Part shown: positions 28,399-38,367 of the stretch, one piece after another
Numbering within the stretch: the first letter of the stretch is position 1
Layout of the letters: each line of letters starts with the position of its first letter
Source of the DNA: an uncultured Comamonadaceae bacterium
GTDB taxonomy: Bacteria; Pseudomonadota; Gammaproteobacteria; Burkholderiales; Burkholderiaceae
Assembly (NCBI GenBank): GCA_946482595.1
Contig: CAMLSD010000023.1
Coordinates: 1-49,843, forward strand
DNA: 49,843 nucleotides
Direction of reading: 5' to 3'
Program-made: the position numbers and the translations under genes
Notes under the pieces: model-generated
Told to the model about the DNA's origin: nothing
The model's input: only the letters and a program-made list of their open reading frames with translations
Databases searched by the model: none

Positions 28399-28791
28399 TC
28401 AGTCCGGGATGACGGCGGTGGCCTCGATCTCGACCTTGGCGCGATCTTCGATCAGGGCCGAGACCTCGACTGCGGTCATGGCGGCGTTGTAGCTGCCGAT
28501 CAGCTCGCGGAAGGCTGCACCGATCTCGCGCAGATGCGCGATGTACTCGCGCTTGTCGGTCACGTACCAGGTCATGCGAACGATGTGTTCGGGGCGTGCC
28601 CCGGCTTCGTCGAGCACGGCGCGGATGTTGCTCAGGGCCTGGCGGACCTGGCCGACAAGGTCATCGGTGTGGAACACGCCTTCGGCGTCCCAGCCGATCA
28701 TGCCGGCCACGAACACCATGCGGCCTTTGGCGGCCACGCCATTGGCATATCCCTTGGGCCGGGGCCAGCCAGGTGGAAGCAGGACGTTCAT
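28399..28791 (-). CDS. Rid family (YjgF/YER057c/UK114) protein lacking the catalytic Arg
   Basis: A 130-aa Rid-fold protein. In canonical RidA, Arg105 binds the carboxylate of 2-aminoacrylate during imine/enamine hydrolysis. The matching segment here is NAAMTAVEV with Met105 in place of Arg, while the flanking VEV and KVEIEATAVIP blocks are normal. It is therefore not a standard RidA deaminase. The ATG overlaps the thioesterase stop by four bases (ATGA). A Rid protein here is suggestive because the first ring-reduced product of 2-aminobenzoyl-CoA is an enamine, whose nitrogen must leave as ammonia. A CoA-thioester substrate has no free carboxylate, so loss of the Arg could fit. That idea is inference. 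Confidence 0.9.
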   Translation of the reverse strand: MNVLLPPGWPRPKGYANGVAAKGRMVFVAGMIGWDAEGVFHTDDLVGQVRQALSNIRAVLDEAGARPEHIVRMTWYVTDKREYIAHLREIGAAFRELIGSYNAAMTAVEVSALIEDRAKVEIEATAVIPD

Positions 28792-29240
28792 TGCGGGTCT
28801 CCGTTGGATAGGTAGCGTGCCATGCCGGCACGCAGGTCGGCTGGCAGGTCGATGGACTGGTGGGTATCGAGCGACGTGGTCACGAGTATCTGGCGCGCGG
28901 CCAGGCGGGATTCGTCCCCCAGGCGACAGCCCAGTTCAAGGGTGAATGAACGCTGGCCCAGGCGGGCCACGCTCAGGCCCAGCGTCACGGTTTCACCCAT
29001 GCGGCTGATGGCGGTGAAGTCGCATTCGAGCCGCACCGTGGGCAGGCCCACACGTCGTGGGCCGAGCACCTCTGCATAGGCGATGCCCAGGCCGTCGTTG
29101 AACCAGTCCTCGACCAGCGTGTTCAGCATCACGAGGTACTGGGGGAAAAACACGATGCCGGCGGGGTCGCAGTGCCCAAAGCGGATCGGCTGTGGCCGTT
29201 CGAAGGCATGACGGCGGGCGGGTGGTCGGTCCAGGGTCAT
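28788..29240 (-). CDS. 4-hydroxybenzoyl-CoA thioesterase-type hotdog thioesterase
   Basis: Hydrolyses an acyl- or aroyl-CoA to the free acid and CoA. The 150-aa protein has the 4HBT signature FGHCDPAGIVFFPQY with the catalytic Asp (about residue 27), then a single hotdog domain. ATG 29240 stands two bases after the livF-type gene stop; an earlier in-frame ATG lies inside that gene. It probably recycles CoA from dead-end thioesters; alternatively it could release gentisate if the operon acted on salicylyl-CoA, but no ring dioxygenase gene is present. Confidence 0.9.
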   Translation of the reverse strand: MTLDRPPARRHAFERPQPIRFGHCDPAGIVFFPQYLVMLNTLVEDWFNDGLGIAYAEVLGPRRVGLPTVRLECDFTAISRMGETVTLGLSVARLGQRSFTLELGCRLGDESRLAARQILVTTSLDTHQSIDLPADLRAGMARYLSNGDPQ

Positions 29241-29242
29241 GA

Positions 29243-29949
<707 letters not shown>

Positions 29950-29953
<4 letters not shown>

Positions 29954-30717
29954 GCCAGAGCCTCCAGCGCCTGTTCGTCGCCCAGGTAGGCACGCCGAAC
30001 TTCGTCGTTGTTCCGGATCTCGTCGGGGGTGCCGCTGGCGATCACGCGCCCCGACACCAGCGCCGAGATGCGGTCGGCCAGGCGGAACACGGCATCCATG
30101 TCATGTTCGACCAGCAGGATCGTGAGCTCACGGCGCAGGCCCTGCAGCAGCTCGACCATCTGTTCCGACTCCTCGGGCCCCATGCCGGCCATCGGTTCAT
30201 CCAGCAGCAACAGCTTGGGCCGGGTGGCAACGGCCAGCCCCACCTCGAGCTGGCGCTGCTCCCCGTGGGCCAACGAACCGGCCAGCGTGTGCAGACGTGC
30301 ACCCAACCCCACCCGCTGGGCGATCGCGGCGGCCTCGTCGTAGCGGGCCGACTCATCACGCGCGCGGGCCCAGAAGCGCAGGCTGGAGCCGCTGCGCGCC
30401 TGGACGGCCAGGGCCACGTTGTCGAGCACGCTCAGCCGGCGGAAGATGCTGGTGATCTGGTAGGACCGCACGAGTCCGTGCAGCACCCGCTCGTGCATGG
30501 CCTGGCGGGTGATGTCGTGCCCGTCGAAGACGATGTGTCCGGCATTGGGCGCCAGCGCACCCGACAACTGATGGATCAACGTGGTCTTGCCAGCGCCGTT
30601 CGGCCCGATCAGGGCATGGACCTCACCGCGCATCACCTCGAAATTCGCATGGTCGGTCGCCACGAGGCCGCCGAAACGCTTGACCAGATCGCGCACGCTC
30701 AGGAGGGCGCTGCTCAT
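29950..30717 (-). CDS. LivG-type ABC transporter ATPase
   Basis: Second ATPase of the same importer, 255 aa: Walker A GPNGAGKTTL, Q-loop region YQITSIFRRLSVLDNVALAV, signature LAHGEQRQLEVGLA (His replacing the second Gly of LSGGE, as is common in LivG proteins), Walker B LLLLDEPMAGMGP and the LVEHDMDAVF switch. ATG 30717 overlaps the LivM-type stop by one base. A longer open frame upstream lies within the permease gene and is spurious. Confidence 0.94.
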
Positions 30718-31775
30718 CACGATGCCTTTCCCGACCGCTCGCCGCGGTCGAACCAGCGTGCCTTGAGGCTGGCGGCCAGCCCCATCAGGCCCTTGGGCGC
30801 CACCAGCACCACAGCCAGCAGGATGGCGCCCACGCCGAACTGCCAGTGGATCGTGTAGCCCAGCGCAATCTCCTCGATCAGCAGCAGCACCACCGCGCCG
30901 GCGATGCCGCCGTACAGGTGCCCCACACCACCGAGGATCACCATCACCATCAGCGAGCCGGACTGGCTCCAGTGCATCAGCGCCGGGCTGACGATGCCGC
31001 TCTGGTTGGACACCAGCGCACCGGCCAGGCCGGCAATGGCGCCGGCCAGCGCAAACGCGATCAGCTTGTAGCGGTAAGTCGGGAAGCCGATGGCTGCCAT
31101 GCGCGTCTCGTTCTCGCGCAGGGCCTGCAGCACATGGCCGAAGCGGGCATTCAGTACCCGCCAGACGCCCAGGAAGCACAGCGTCAGGATGGCCAGCACG
31201 ACATAGTAGAAGGTGGTGTCATTGCCCAGGTCGAGCCCCAGGCCGACACTGGAGCGCGAGGGCAGCGGCAGGCCGTCTTCGCCGCCGTAGTCGCGCAGCG
31301 AGATCATCACGTAGTACAGCATCTGGGCAAACGCCAGCGTGATCATGATGAAGTACACACCGCGCGTGCGCAGGCTGATGGCGCCGATCAGCAGCGCAAA
31401 CACCCCGCCCATCACGAAGGCCAGCGGCCAGGCAAGCCAGGCGGACGTCACGCCATGCTGCATCAGGATGCCCACGGTGTAGGCGCCGATGCCGACAAAG
31501 GCGGCATGACCGAAGCTGACCAGCCCGCCGAAGCCGAGGATCAGGTTCAGGCTGGTCGCGGCCAGCGCAAAGATCAGGATGCGGCTGGACAGCCCGATGT
31601 AGAAGGTCTCGTCCAGGGCGTGTGCCACGGGCGGCACGGCCAGCAGCAACACCAGCAGCAGCAAGGCCCAACGCCAGTGCAGCGGATGGTCCAGCAGGCC
31701 CGTCGGCGACGGGCTGCGGGGTGCGGATGCCGAAGCGGCGGGTGCAGTGGGAGTGCTCATGGTGGTGGTGTTCAT
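30717..31775 (-). CDS. LivM-type ABC transporter permease
   Basis: Inner-membrane permease of 352 aa with about nine to ten membrane helices and the family block ATSLNLILGFGGLVSFGHAAFVGIGAY near residues 92-118. The cytosolic coupling segment ALRENETRMAAIGFPTYRYKL is typical of LivM. The N-terminal 25 residues are Thr/Ser/Pro-rich; Met6 is an alternative start. It follows the LivH-type gene by 6 bp. Confidence 0.93.
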   Translation of the reverse strand: MNTTTMSTPTAPAASASAPRSPSPTGLLDHPLHWRWALLLLVLLLAVPPVAHALDETFYIGLSSRILIFALAATSLNLILGFGGLVSFGHAAFVGIGAYTVGILMQHGVTSAWLAWPLAFVMGGVFALLIGAISLRTRGVYFIMITLAFAQMLYYVMISLRDYGGEDGLPLPSRSSVGLGLDLGNDTTFYYVVLAILTLCFLGVWRVLNARFGHVLQALRENETRMAAIGFPTYRYKLIAFALAGAIAGLAGALVSNQSGIVSPALMHWSQSGSLMVMVILGGVGHLYGGIAGAVVLLLIEEIALGYTIHWQFGVGAILLAVVLVAPKGLMGLAASLKARWFDRGERSGKAS

Positions 31776-31781
31776 GGCGGG

Positions 31782-32702
31782 TCAGCCTCGGGCGGGGAAC
31801 AGACCTTCGGGCTTCCAGAAAAGCACCACGGCCATCAGCACATAGATCAGGATCGAAGCGAGCGCCGGTCCGGCGCCGGACGCCGCCGCGGGCCCCAGCA
31901 GGCCGCCGAGTGCCACCGGCACGAAGGTGCGTCCGACCGTGTCGACCACGCCGACCAGCAGCGAACCCATCAAGGCCCCGCGGATCGAGCCGATGCCCCC
32001 GATCACGATCACCACGAAGGCGAGGATCAGGATGTTCTCGCCCATGCCGACCTGCACCGCCACCAGCGGGCCGAGCAGGCCGCCGGCCACTGCACACAGC
32101 GCCGCGCCCACGCCGAACACCAGCGTGAACAACTGCCGCACGTTCGAGCCCATCGCCAGCGCCATGTCGCGATTGGAGGCACCGGCGCGCACCTGCATGC
32201 CCACCCGGGTGCGCGTGATCAGCAGGTACAGGCCCAGCGCCACGGCCAGGCCCACACCGATGATCAGCAGCCGGAAGGCCGGGTACTGGAAGCCGTCCCA
32301 CAGTTCGACCGGCCCCGACAGTGCAGCCGGTGGGTTCAGCAGGATGGGCTGCGAGCCCCAGATCATGCGCACCGCCTCGTTGCACATCAGCAGGATGCCG
32401 AAGGTGCCCAACACTTGCGAGAGGTGGTCACGCTGGTAGAGCCGGCGCAGCACGCTCACTTCCAGTGCCATGCCGAACAGGGCGGTGCCCGCAATGCCGG
32501 CACCGATGCCGGCGAGGAACGAGCCCGAAGCCTCGGCCACGGCAGCCGTCAGGTAGGCCCCCACCATGTACAGCGAGCCATGTGCCAGGTTGATCATGTC
32601 CATGATGCCGAAGACCAGCGTCAGGCCTGCGGCCAGCAGGAACAGCATCAGGCCGAACTGCAGCCCGTTCAAGGCCTGTTCGAGGATGAGGGTGAGGGTC
32701 AT
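31782..32702 (-). CDS. LivH-type ABC transporter permease
   Basis: Partner permease of 306 aa with eight or so membrane helices. It starts MTLTLILEQALNGLQFGLML and contains LTLVFGIMDMINLAHGSLYMVGAYL, the conserved LivH motif. The loop SNRDMALAMGSNVRQLF is the region that contacts the ATPase. It lies 130 bp after the binding-protein gene with a perfect hairpin in the gap. Confidence 0.93.
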   Translation of the reverse strand: MTLTLILEQALNGLQFGLMLFLLAAGLTLVFGIMDMINLAHGSLYMVGAYLTAAVAEASGSFLAGIGAGIAGTALFGMALEVSVLRRLYQRDHLSQVLGTFGILLMCNEAVRMIWGSQPILLNPPAALSGPVELWDGFQYPAFRLLIIGVGLAVALGLYLLITRTRVGMQVRAGASNRDMALAMGSNVRQLFTLVFGVGAALCAVAGGLLGPLVAVQVGMGENILILAFVVIVIGGIGSIRGALMGSLLVGVVDTVGRTFVPVALGGLLGPAAASGAGPALASILIYVLMAVVLFWKPEGLFPARG

Positions 32703-32784
32703 GAGGACTCGCGTCGTGGGTCACGGCCCGGCAGGGCTGCCGGCGGGTGTCGGGACGGGGCGGTCGGCCTGCCCGGTGGCACGC

Positions 32785-32806
32785 CACGGCCGCGGGTGCG
32801 GCCGTG
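32785..32806. terminator. Perfect hairpin between binding-protein and permease genes
   Basis: CACGGCCGC and GCGGCCGTG pair perfectly around GGGT in the 130-bp gap between the substrate-binding protein gene and the LivH-type gene. There is no T-run on either strand. Such hairpins often protect the upstream mRNA or cut read-through, giving more binding protein than permease. Confidence 0.55.
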
Positions 32807-32832
32807 ACGGCGTCTGGGGGCAGGCCCGGACG

Positions 32833-34008
32833 TCACTGCATCTTGCAGGCGCCGACATAGGCGTCGGCGTGGCTCTTGAACACCGTGCCCAGCGTGCGGT
32901 TGGTCACGCGGCCCTGCGTGTCCTTGGTCACGACGCGCAGGTAGTAGTCCTGCACCGGGTACTGGTTGGTGTTGAACTTGAAGGCACCGCGCACCGACTT
33001 GAAGTTGGCTGCGCGCAGCGCCTTGCGCACAGCTTCCTTGTCCTCGATGCGACCCTTGACGTCGCGCACCGCCGCGTCGATCAGCATGGCGGCGTCATAC
33101 CCCTGCGAGGCATACAGCGACGGCAGGCGGCCGTAGTCCTTCTGGAAGTCGGCCACAAACCGCTTGTTCTGCGGGTTGTCCATGTCGTGAGCCCACTGGG
33201 AGGTGTTGAACATCCCCAGCATCGGCTCGCCAACCGCACGGATCACGTCCTCGTCGGCCGAGAAGCCCGGCCCGAACAGCGTGGTGTCCTTGGACAGACC
33301 CGAGGCCACGTACTGCTTGATGAAGTTGATGCCCATGCCGCCGGGCAGGAAGATGTACATCGCATCGGGCTTGGCCGCACGCACCTGGGCCAGTTCAGGG
33401 GCGTAGTCGAGCTGGCCGAGGCGCGTGTAGATCTCCTGGACCACCTCGCCCTTGTAGAAGCGCTTGAAGCCGGCCAGCGCATCCTTGCCTGCCGGGTAGT
33501 TGGGCGCCAGCAGCGCCACCTTCTGCTTGCCTTGCCGGGTGACGGTGGCGCCCACCGCCTCGTGCAGGTTGTCGTTCTGCCAGGCGACGTTGAAGAAGTA
33601 CGGGTTGCATTGCTCGCCGGCGTACTGCGAAGGGCCGGCATTGGCGCTGATGTAGAAGGTCTTGGCGTCGAAGATCGGCTGCCCCACGGCCAGCATCACG
33701 TTGGAGAAGACCACCCCGGTCATGAAGTCCACACGGTCGCGCTTGAGCAGTCGGTCAGTGGTCTGCTTGGCCGCATCGGGGCTGGCCTGGTCATCGGCGA
33801 TGACCACCTCGGCAGGCAGGCCGCCGAGCTTGCCGCCGGTGTGCTTGAGCGCCAGGTTGAAGCCATCGCGGATGTCGATCCCCAGGCCGGCGCCCGGCCC
33901 GGACAGCGTGCTGAGCATGCCGACCTTGACGCGGTCGGCGGCGTGTGCCGTGGTCAGTGCGGCGCAGGCGGCCAGGACGGCCAGGGTGGATCGGACGGGA
34001 TGGCGCAT
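32833..34008 (-). CDS. Periplasmic substrate-binding protein (Leu/Ile/Val-binding family)
   Basis: Soluble receptor (391 aa) for the LivHMGF-type importer. A signal peptide MRHPVRSTLAVLAACAALTTAHA is followed by mature ADRVKVGMLSTLSGPGAGLG and the two-lobe periplasmic-binding fold (Peripla_BP_6). ATG 34008 has AAGGAG six bases upstream. Its position directly after the aryl-CoA ligase gene implies an aromatic carboxylate ligand. The ligand cannot be read from sequence. Confidence 0.92.
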   Translation of the reverse strand: MRHPVRSTLAVLAACAALTTAHAADRVKVGMLSTLSGPGAGLGIDIRDGFNLALKHTGGKLGGLPAEVVIADDQASPDAAKQTTDRLLKRDRVDFMTGVVFSNVMLAVGQPIFDAKTFYISANAGPSQYAGEQCNPYFFNVAWQNDNLHEAVGATVTRQGKQKVALLAPNYPAGKDALAGFKRFYKGEVVQEIYTRLGQLDYAPELAQVRAAKPDAMYIFLPGGMGINFIKQYVASGLSKDTTLFGPGFSADEDVIRAVGEPMLGMFNTSQWAHDMDNPQNKRFVADFQKDYGRLPSLYASQGYDAAMLIDAAVRDVKGRIEDKEAVRKALRAANFKSVRGAFKFNTNQYPVQDYYLRVVTKDTQGRVTNRTLGTVFKSHADAYVGACKMQ

Positions 34009-34079
34009 CACTTTCTCCTTGGGATGAATGGAACGGGATGCCAAGCATGCACGATGAATGCCTGCAGGCTGCACAGGGA

Positions 34080-35708
34080 TCACACCGAGCGCAGCTTGAA
34101 TCGCTGCAGCTTGCCGGTTTCGGTGCGCGGCAGGGCCGTGCAGAACTCGATCGCACGCGGGTACTTGTAGGGCGCAATGCTGCGCTTGACGAAGTCCTGC
34201 AGGTCCTTGGCCAGCACATCACCGGGCTGATGACCATTGCGGGCCACGACAAAGGCCTTGACCACCTGGCCGCGCTCGGCGTCCGGCACACCGATCACCG
34301 CGCATTCGGCCACCGCCGGATGCAGCAGCAACGCTTCCTCGACCTCGGGCGCGGCGATGTTGTAGCCGGCCGAGATGATCATGTCGTCGGTACGCGACTG
34401 GTAATGGAAGTAGCCGTCGTCGTCGATCAGGTAGGCGTCGCCGGTGTAGTTCCAGCCGTCCTTGACGTACCTGGCCTGGCGCTCGTCGGCCAGGTAGCGG
34501 CATCCGGTGGGGCCCTTGACCGCAAGCCGACCAATCTGGCCTGCCGGCAAGGGGCGTCCGGCCTCGTCCATCACACAGGCCTGGTAGCCCGGCACGGCCA
34601 CGCCGGTGGCGCCCGGCCGGGCGTGGGCCTCGTCGGCCGAGATGAAGATGTGCAGCATCTCGGTGGCACCGATGCCGTCGATCATCTCGATGCCGGTGTG
34701 TTCCTTCCACAAGGCACGGGTCGAGGCCGGCAGGGCCTCGCCGGCCGACACGCATTTGCGCAGGCTGCCGCCCAGCGGCGCCGAGATGCGTGCCTCGCCC
34801 GCTTGCACCGCCATGCCGCGGTACGAGGTGGGTGCGGTGAACAGCACCGTGGCACCGTACTGCGGAATGGCCTCCAGCAACGCGGGTGGGCCGGCCTTTT
34901 CGAGCAGCACCGTCGAGGCGCCCACACTCATCGGGAACAGCACCAGGCCGCCCAGCCCGAAGGTGAAGGCCAGCGGCGGACTGCCGATGAAGATGTCGTC
35001 AGGCCCGGGCCGCAGCACGTGGCGTGGCCAGCATGCGCAGATCGCCATCACGTCGCGATGGAAGTGCATCGTGCCCTTGGGCTGGCCGGTCGTCCCGGAG
35101 GTGAAGGCCAGGATGCAGGTGTCGTCGGCAGCGGTGTCGACATTGACAAAGCGGGCCGGATGCCGGGCCATCAGCGCCTCCAGCCCCTGATCGGTGCTGT
35201 CGTTGAAGTGCCGCACGCGGCTCAGGTGGGGGCACTGCGCCGTGGCCTGGGCAAGTTCTTCGGCCAGCCGGGCATCGCACAGCGCGTGGCTCACACGCGC
35301 CTTGTCGATGATCTGGACCAGCTCCTTGGCGCGCAGCAGCGGCATGGTCGCCACGGCGATCGCACCGACCTTCATCACTGCAAACCAGCAGGCCACCAGC
35401 ATGGGGTTGTTCGGTGCACGCAGCAGCACACGGTTGCCAGGCACCACGCCCATGTCCGACACCAGCACATGCGCGATGCGGTTGGCCTTTTCCTGCAGCT
35501 CGGCATAGGTCCAGCGCAGTCCGCCCGGCGCCTGCAGGCAGACCCGGTCGCCCTGCCCCGCCTCGACCCAGCGGTCGAGCAGGTCATGAGCGCAGTTCAG
35601 CCGCGGCGGGAACTGCAGCTCGGGCCGGTCGAAGATGAATTCGGGCATCTGGTCCGGCGGCGGCAGGTTGTCGCGGGCAAAGGTGTCGACGTGGGCGGTG
35701 TAGGTCAT
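34080..35708 (-). CDS. Aryl-CoA ligase, 2-aminobenzoate-CoA ligase/benzoate-CoA ligase family
   Basis: ATP-dependent formation of an aroyl-CoA from an aromatic acid through an adenylate. The 542-aa protein has the AMP-binding core FTSGTTGQPKGTMHFH, GIGATEMLHIFIS, the hinge region WNYTGDAYLIDDDGYFHY and the C-terminal catalytic Lys in RTETGKLQRFKL. Overall it resembles 2-aminobenzoate-CoA ligase (abm-type) more than fatty-acid ligases. The operon context, with a fused 2-aminobenzoyl-CoA monooxygenase/reductase-type gene, supports 2-aminobenzoate as the substrate. Benzoate, salicylate or another ortho-substituted benzoate remain possible. It is the activating first enzyme of the pathway. Confidence 0.9.
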   Translation of the reverse strand: MTYTAHVDTFARDNLPPPDQMPEFIFDRPELQFPPRLNCAHDLLDRWVEAGQGDRVCLQAPGGLRWTYAELQEKANRIAHVLVSDMGVVPGNRVLLRAPNNPMLVACWFAVMKVGAIAVATMPLLRAKELVQIIDKARVSHALCDARLAEELAQATAQCPHLSRVRHFNDSTDQGLEALMARHPARFVNVDTAADDTCILAFTSGTTGQPKGTMHFHRDVMAICACWPRHVLRPGPDDIFIGSPPLAFTFGLGGLVLFPMSVGASTVLLEKAGPPALLEAIPQYGATVLFTAPTSYRGMAVQAGEARISAPLGGSLRKCVSAGEALPASTRALWKEHTGIEMIDGIGATEMLHIFISADEAHARPGATGVAVPGYQACVMDEAGRPLPAGQIGRLAVKGPTGCRYLADERQARYVKDGWNYTGDAYLIDDDGYFHYQSRTDDMIISAGYNIAAPEVEEALLLHPAVAECAVIGVPDAERGQVVKAFVVARNGHQPGDVLAKDLQDFVKRSIAPYKYPRAIEFCTALPRTETGKLQRFKLRSV

Positions 35709-35734
35709 GCGGCACTCCTGGTTCGTTGCCTGGA

Positions 35735-36901
35735 TCAGGAACGAACGTCCTTCAGCAGTTCACGGGCGATGATGAGTTGCTGCACCTCGGTGGCGCCTTC
35801 GTAGATGCGCAGCGCGCGGATCTCGCGATACAGGCGTTCCACCGGCTGTTCGCTGACCACTCCGAGCCCGCCCCACATCTGCACCGCCGCGTCGATGACC
35901 TGCTGGGCGCCTTCGGTGGCGGCCATCTTGGCCATCGCGGCCTCACGCGTGACGCTGTGGCCCTGGTCGCGGCGCCAGGCCGCGCGGTAGGTCAGCAGGG
36001 CAGCGCTGTCGATCGTGGTGGCCATCTGGGCCAGTCGGGCCTGGGTCAGCTGGAAGTCGGCCAGGGTCTGGTTGAACATGCGCCGGGTGGTGGCCCGGTG
36101 CAGCGCTTCGTCGAGTGCACGTCGTGCAAAACCGAGCGATGCGGCCGCGACCGAAGTGCGGAAGACATCCAGCGTGCGCATCGCGACCTTGAAGCCCTCG
36201 CCAGCCTCACCGATGCGGGCGCTGGCCGGCACCCGGCAGCCGGTAAACCGCAGCCGCGCCAGCGGATGAGGCGCAATGACCTCGATGCGCTCGGCGATCT
36301 CGAAACCCGGTGTGCCGGCCTCGACGATGAACGCCGAGATGCCGCGCGCGCCCGGCGCCTCGCCGGTACGTGCAAACACCACGTAGACGTCGGCAATGCC
36401 GCCGTTGGAGATCCAGGTCTTTTCGCCGTCGAGCACATAGTCGTCGCCATCACGGCGGGCCGCACACTGCAGCGCGCCGACGTCCGACCCGGCCTCGGGT
36501 TCGGACAGCGCAAAGGCACAAATCGCCTCGCCGCGGGCCACGCGGGGCAGCCAGTGCGCGCGCTGCTCGGGCGTGCCCTGCAGGCTGATCGCTCCCGAGC
36601 CCAGGCCCTGCATCGCAAAGGCGAAGTCGGCCAGGCCGCTGTGCCGGGCCAGGGTCTCACGGATCAGGCAGATGGCCCGGGTGTCGATCACCTCGCGGGC
36701 GCCGCCGTGCGCCGCGCCGGCCACCGCGTGGCGCAGCCAGCCGCCCGCACCGAGCGCACGCACGAGCGCGCGGCACTCGGCGTCCACATCGGTGTGATGC
36801 GCCTGCGACACATGCTGTGCTGCCCACTCGTCGCAGGCCAGCGCCAGTTCACGGTGCTGCGGCTCGAGAAAAGGCCAGTCGAGATAGGAAAGGTCTGCCA
36901 C
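35735..36901 (-). CDS. Acyl-CoA dehydrogenase
   Basis: FAD enzyme of 388 aa that desaturates an acyl-CoA at C2-C3. It has [16 protein letters not shown], the FAD-binding [15 protein letters not shown], and the C-terminal [16 protein letters not shown], where the Glu of YEGA is the catalytic base position. Start is GTG at 36901 with GGAG eight bases upstream. It lies between the crotonase and ligase genes in the operon. For 2-aminobenzoyl-CoA degradation it would act on the ring-reduced or ring-opened CoA ester. Confidence 0.93.
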   Translation of the reverse strand: MADLSYLDWPFLEPQHRELALACDEWAAQHVSQAHHTDVDAECRALVRALGAGGWLRHAVAGAAHGGAREVIDTRAICLIRETLARHSGLADFAFAMQGLGSGAISLQGTPEQRAHWLPRVARGEAICAFALSEPEAGSDVGALQCAARRDGDDYVLDGEKTWISNGGIADVYVVFARTGEAPGARGISAFIVEAGTPGFEIAERIEVIAPHPLARLRFTGCRVPASARIGEAGEGFKVAMRTLDVFRTSVAAASLGFARRALDEALHRATTRRMFNQTLADFQLTQARLAQMATTIDSAALLTYRAAWRRDQGHSVTREAAMAKMAATEGAQQVIDAAVQMWGGLGVVSEQPVERLYREIRALRIYEGATEVQQLIIARELLKDVRS

Positions 36902-36940
36902 GTCAATGCTCCATGGTCGCGGTTGCCGGGGACGGGCGGG

Positions 36941-37801
36941 TCAGTTGCCTTCGAACACGGGGCGTTGCCGTGCCACGAACGCGTGGTAGGCACGCGAGAA
37001 GTCCTCGGTCAGCATGCAGATGGCCTGCGCCTGGGCCTCGGCCTCGATGGCCTGGTCCACGCTCATGTTCCATTCCTGGTGCAGCATGGTCTTCGTGATG
37101 CCGTTGGCGAAGGTCGGCCCGTGCGCGATGTCGCGCGCCAGGGCCACCGACTCGTCCAGCACCGCCTGCGGTTCGCACAGGCGGTTGAAGAACCCCCACT
37201 GCAGCGCTTCGTCCCCGCTCATCGAGCGCCCGGTGTAGAGCAGCTCGCTGGCCCGACCCTGGCCGATGATGCGCGGCAGCATCGCGCAGGCACCCATGTC
37301 GCAGCCGGCCAGCCCCACACGGTTGAACAGGAAGGCCGTCTTGCTGCGTTGCGTGCCCAGGCGCAGGTCGCTGGCCATCGCGATGATGGCGCCCGCGCCG
37401 GCGCACACGCCGTCGATTGCGGCCACCACCGGCTGCGGGCAGGCACGCATGGCCTTGACCAGGTCGCCCGTCATGCGGGTGAACATCAGCAGCTCGGGTG
37501 CGGGCAGTTTCACCAGGGGGCCGATGATCTCGTGCACGTCGCCGCCGGAGCAGAAGTTCTCGCCCGCGCCGTGCACGACCACGGCCTTGACGTCCTGCGC
37601 ATAGGCCAGCTTGCGGAACAGGTCGCGCAATTCGGCATACGAGTCGAAGGTCAGCGGGTTCTTGCGCTCGGGCCGGTTCAGCGTGACGATGCCCACGCGG
37701 TCGACCACCTGCCAGGCAAAGTGGCGCGCGGTGTAGTCGGCGGCGGTGGTGCGGTTGCCGGCCAGCAGCGCCGGGTCGATGTCGGTGTTGTGCATGCTCA
37801 T
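36941..37801 (-). CDS. Crotonase-fold (enoyl-CoA hydratase/isomerase family) protein with atypical active site
   Basis: A 286-aa crotonase-superfamily member. The oxyanion-hole segments are present: [13 protein letters not shown] and [15 protein letters not shown]. By alignment from memory with rat crotonase, the two catalytic glutamates (Glu144, Glu164) are replaced here (Ile in AGAIIAM; Asn/Arg before VGLAG). Instead, an Asp in [19 protein letters not shown] falls where dienoyl-CoA isomerase (Asp204) and 4-chlorobenzoyl-CoA dehalogenase (Asp145) keep a catalytic Asp. So it is probably not a plain hydratase but an isomerase, hydrolase or ring-opening enzyme of the pathway. The ATG overlaps the MarR gene stop by four bases. 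Confidence 0.88.
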   Translation of the reverse strand: MSMHNTDIDPALLAGNRTTAADYTARHFAWQVVDRVGIVTLNRPERKNPLTFDSYAELRDLFRKLAYAQDVKAVVVHGAGENFCSGGDVHEIIGPLVKLPAPELLMFTRMTGDLVKAMRACPQPVVAAIDGVCAGAGAIIAMASDLRLGTQRSKTAFLFNRVGLAGCDMGACAMLPRIIGQGRASELLYTGRSMSGDEALQWGFFNRLCEPQAVLDESVALARDIAHGPTFANGITKTMLHQEWNMSVDQAIEAEAQAQAICMLTEDFSRAYHAFVARQRPVFEGN

Positions 37802-38367
37802 GCGCCTTCGTTGAGGGTGGCGGGCGCCGCCCCGGGGGCGCCCTGGGACTGGCGGGTGACCATGCTCAGGCGCAGGCCGCCGAGCAGGTCGTACAGGGTC
37901 TTGCGCTCGGCCAGGCCGAGGTCGGAGAACATCTCGATCACCCAGGCCTCGTGTTCGGCGGCGATGCGCTCGAAGGCACCGCGGCCGTCGGCCGTCAGCT
38001 TCAGCAGGAAGGAGCGGCGGTCGTCCGGTGCGGCTTCACGCGTGACGAGGCCCTCTTTCTCGAGCTCGTCGGTCAGCCCGGTGATGCTGCCGCCGGTGAC
38101 CATCAGGTAGCGCGACAGCGCGTTCATGCGCAGCCCCTCGGGGTGGCGATGCAGTTGCGCCAGGTAGTCGAAGCGCGCCAGCGTGATGCCGAAGCGGCTG
38201 CGCAGCCGCTTGCGGATCTCGGTCTCCACCTGGGTGGTGCAGGACAGCATGCGCAGCCACAGCTTGAGCGCCATGTGGTCGTCGGAGGCCACACGTGCCT
38301 CCAGGCCGATGCTGTCGTCGTCGAGCCGGACTTCCGGCGGCTCGATGCGGTTGGTCTGGCGTTTCAC
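37798..38367 (-). CDS. MarR-family transcriptional regulator
   Basis: A 189-aa winged-helix regulator. The DNA-recognition region is [25 protein letters not shown] and the wing [17 protein letters not shown] carries the family Asp-x-Arg-Arg pattern. Start is GTG at 38367, overlapping the SDR stop by four bases (GTGA). A MarR gene inside a CoA-dependent aromatic operon usually encodes a repressor that responds to the aroyl-CoA or acid. A palindrome overlapping the operon promoter (41561-41578) is its probable operator, giving autoregulation. Effector identity is inference. Confidence 0.92.
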   Translation of the reverse strand: MKRQTNRIEPPEVRLDDDSIGLEARVASDDHMALKLWLRMLSCTTQVETEIRKRLRSRFGITLARFDYLAQLHRHPEGLRMNALSRYLMVTGGSITGLTDELEKEGLVTREAAPDDRRSFLLKLTADGRGAFERIAAEHEAWVIEMFSDLGLAERKTLYDLLGGLRLSMVTRQSQGAPGAAPATLNEGA

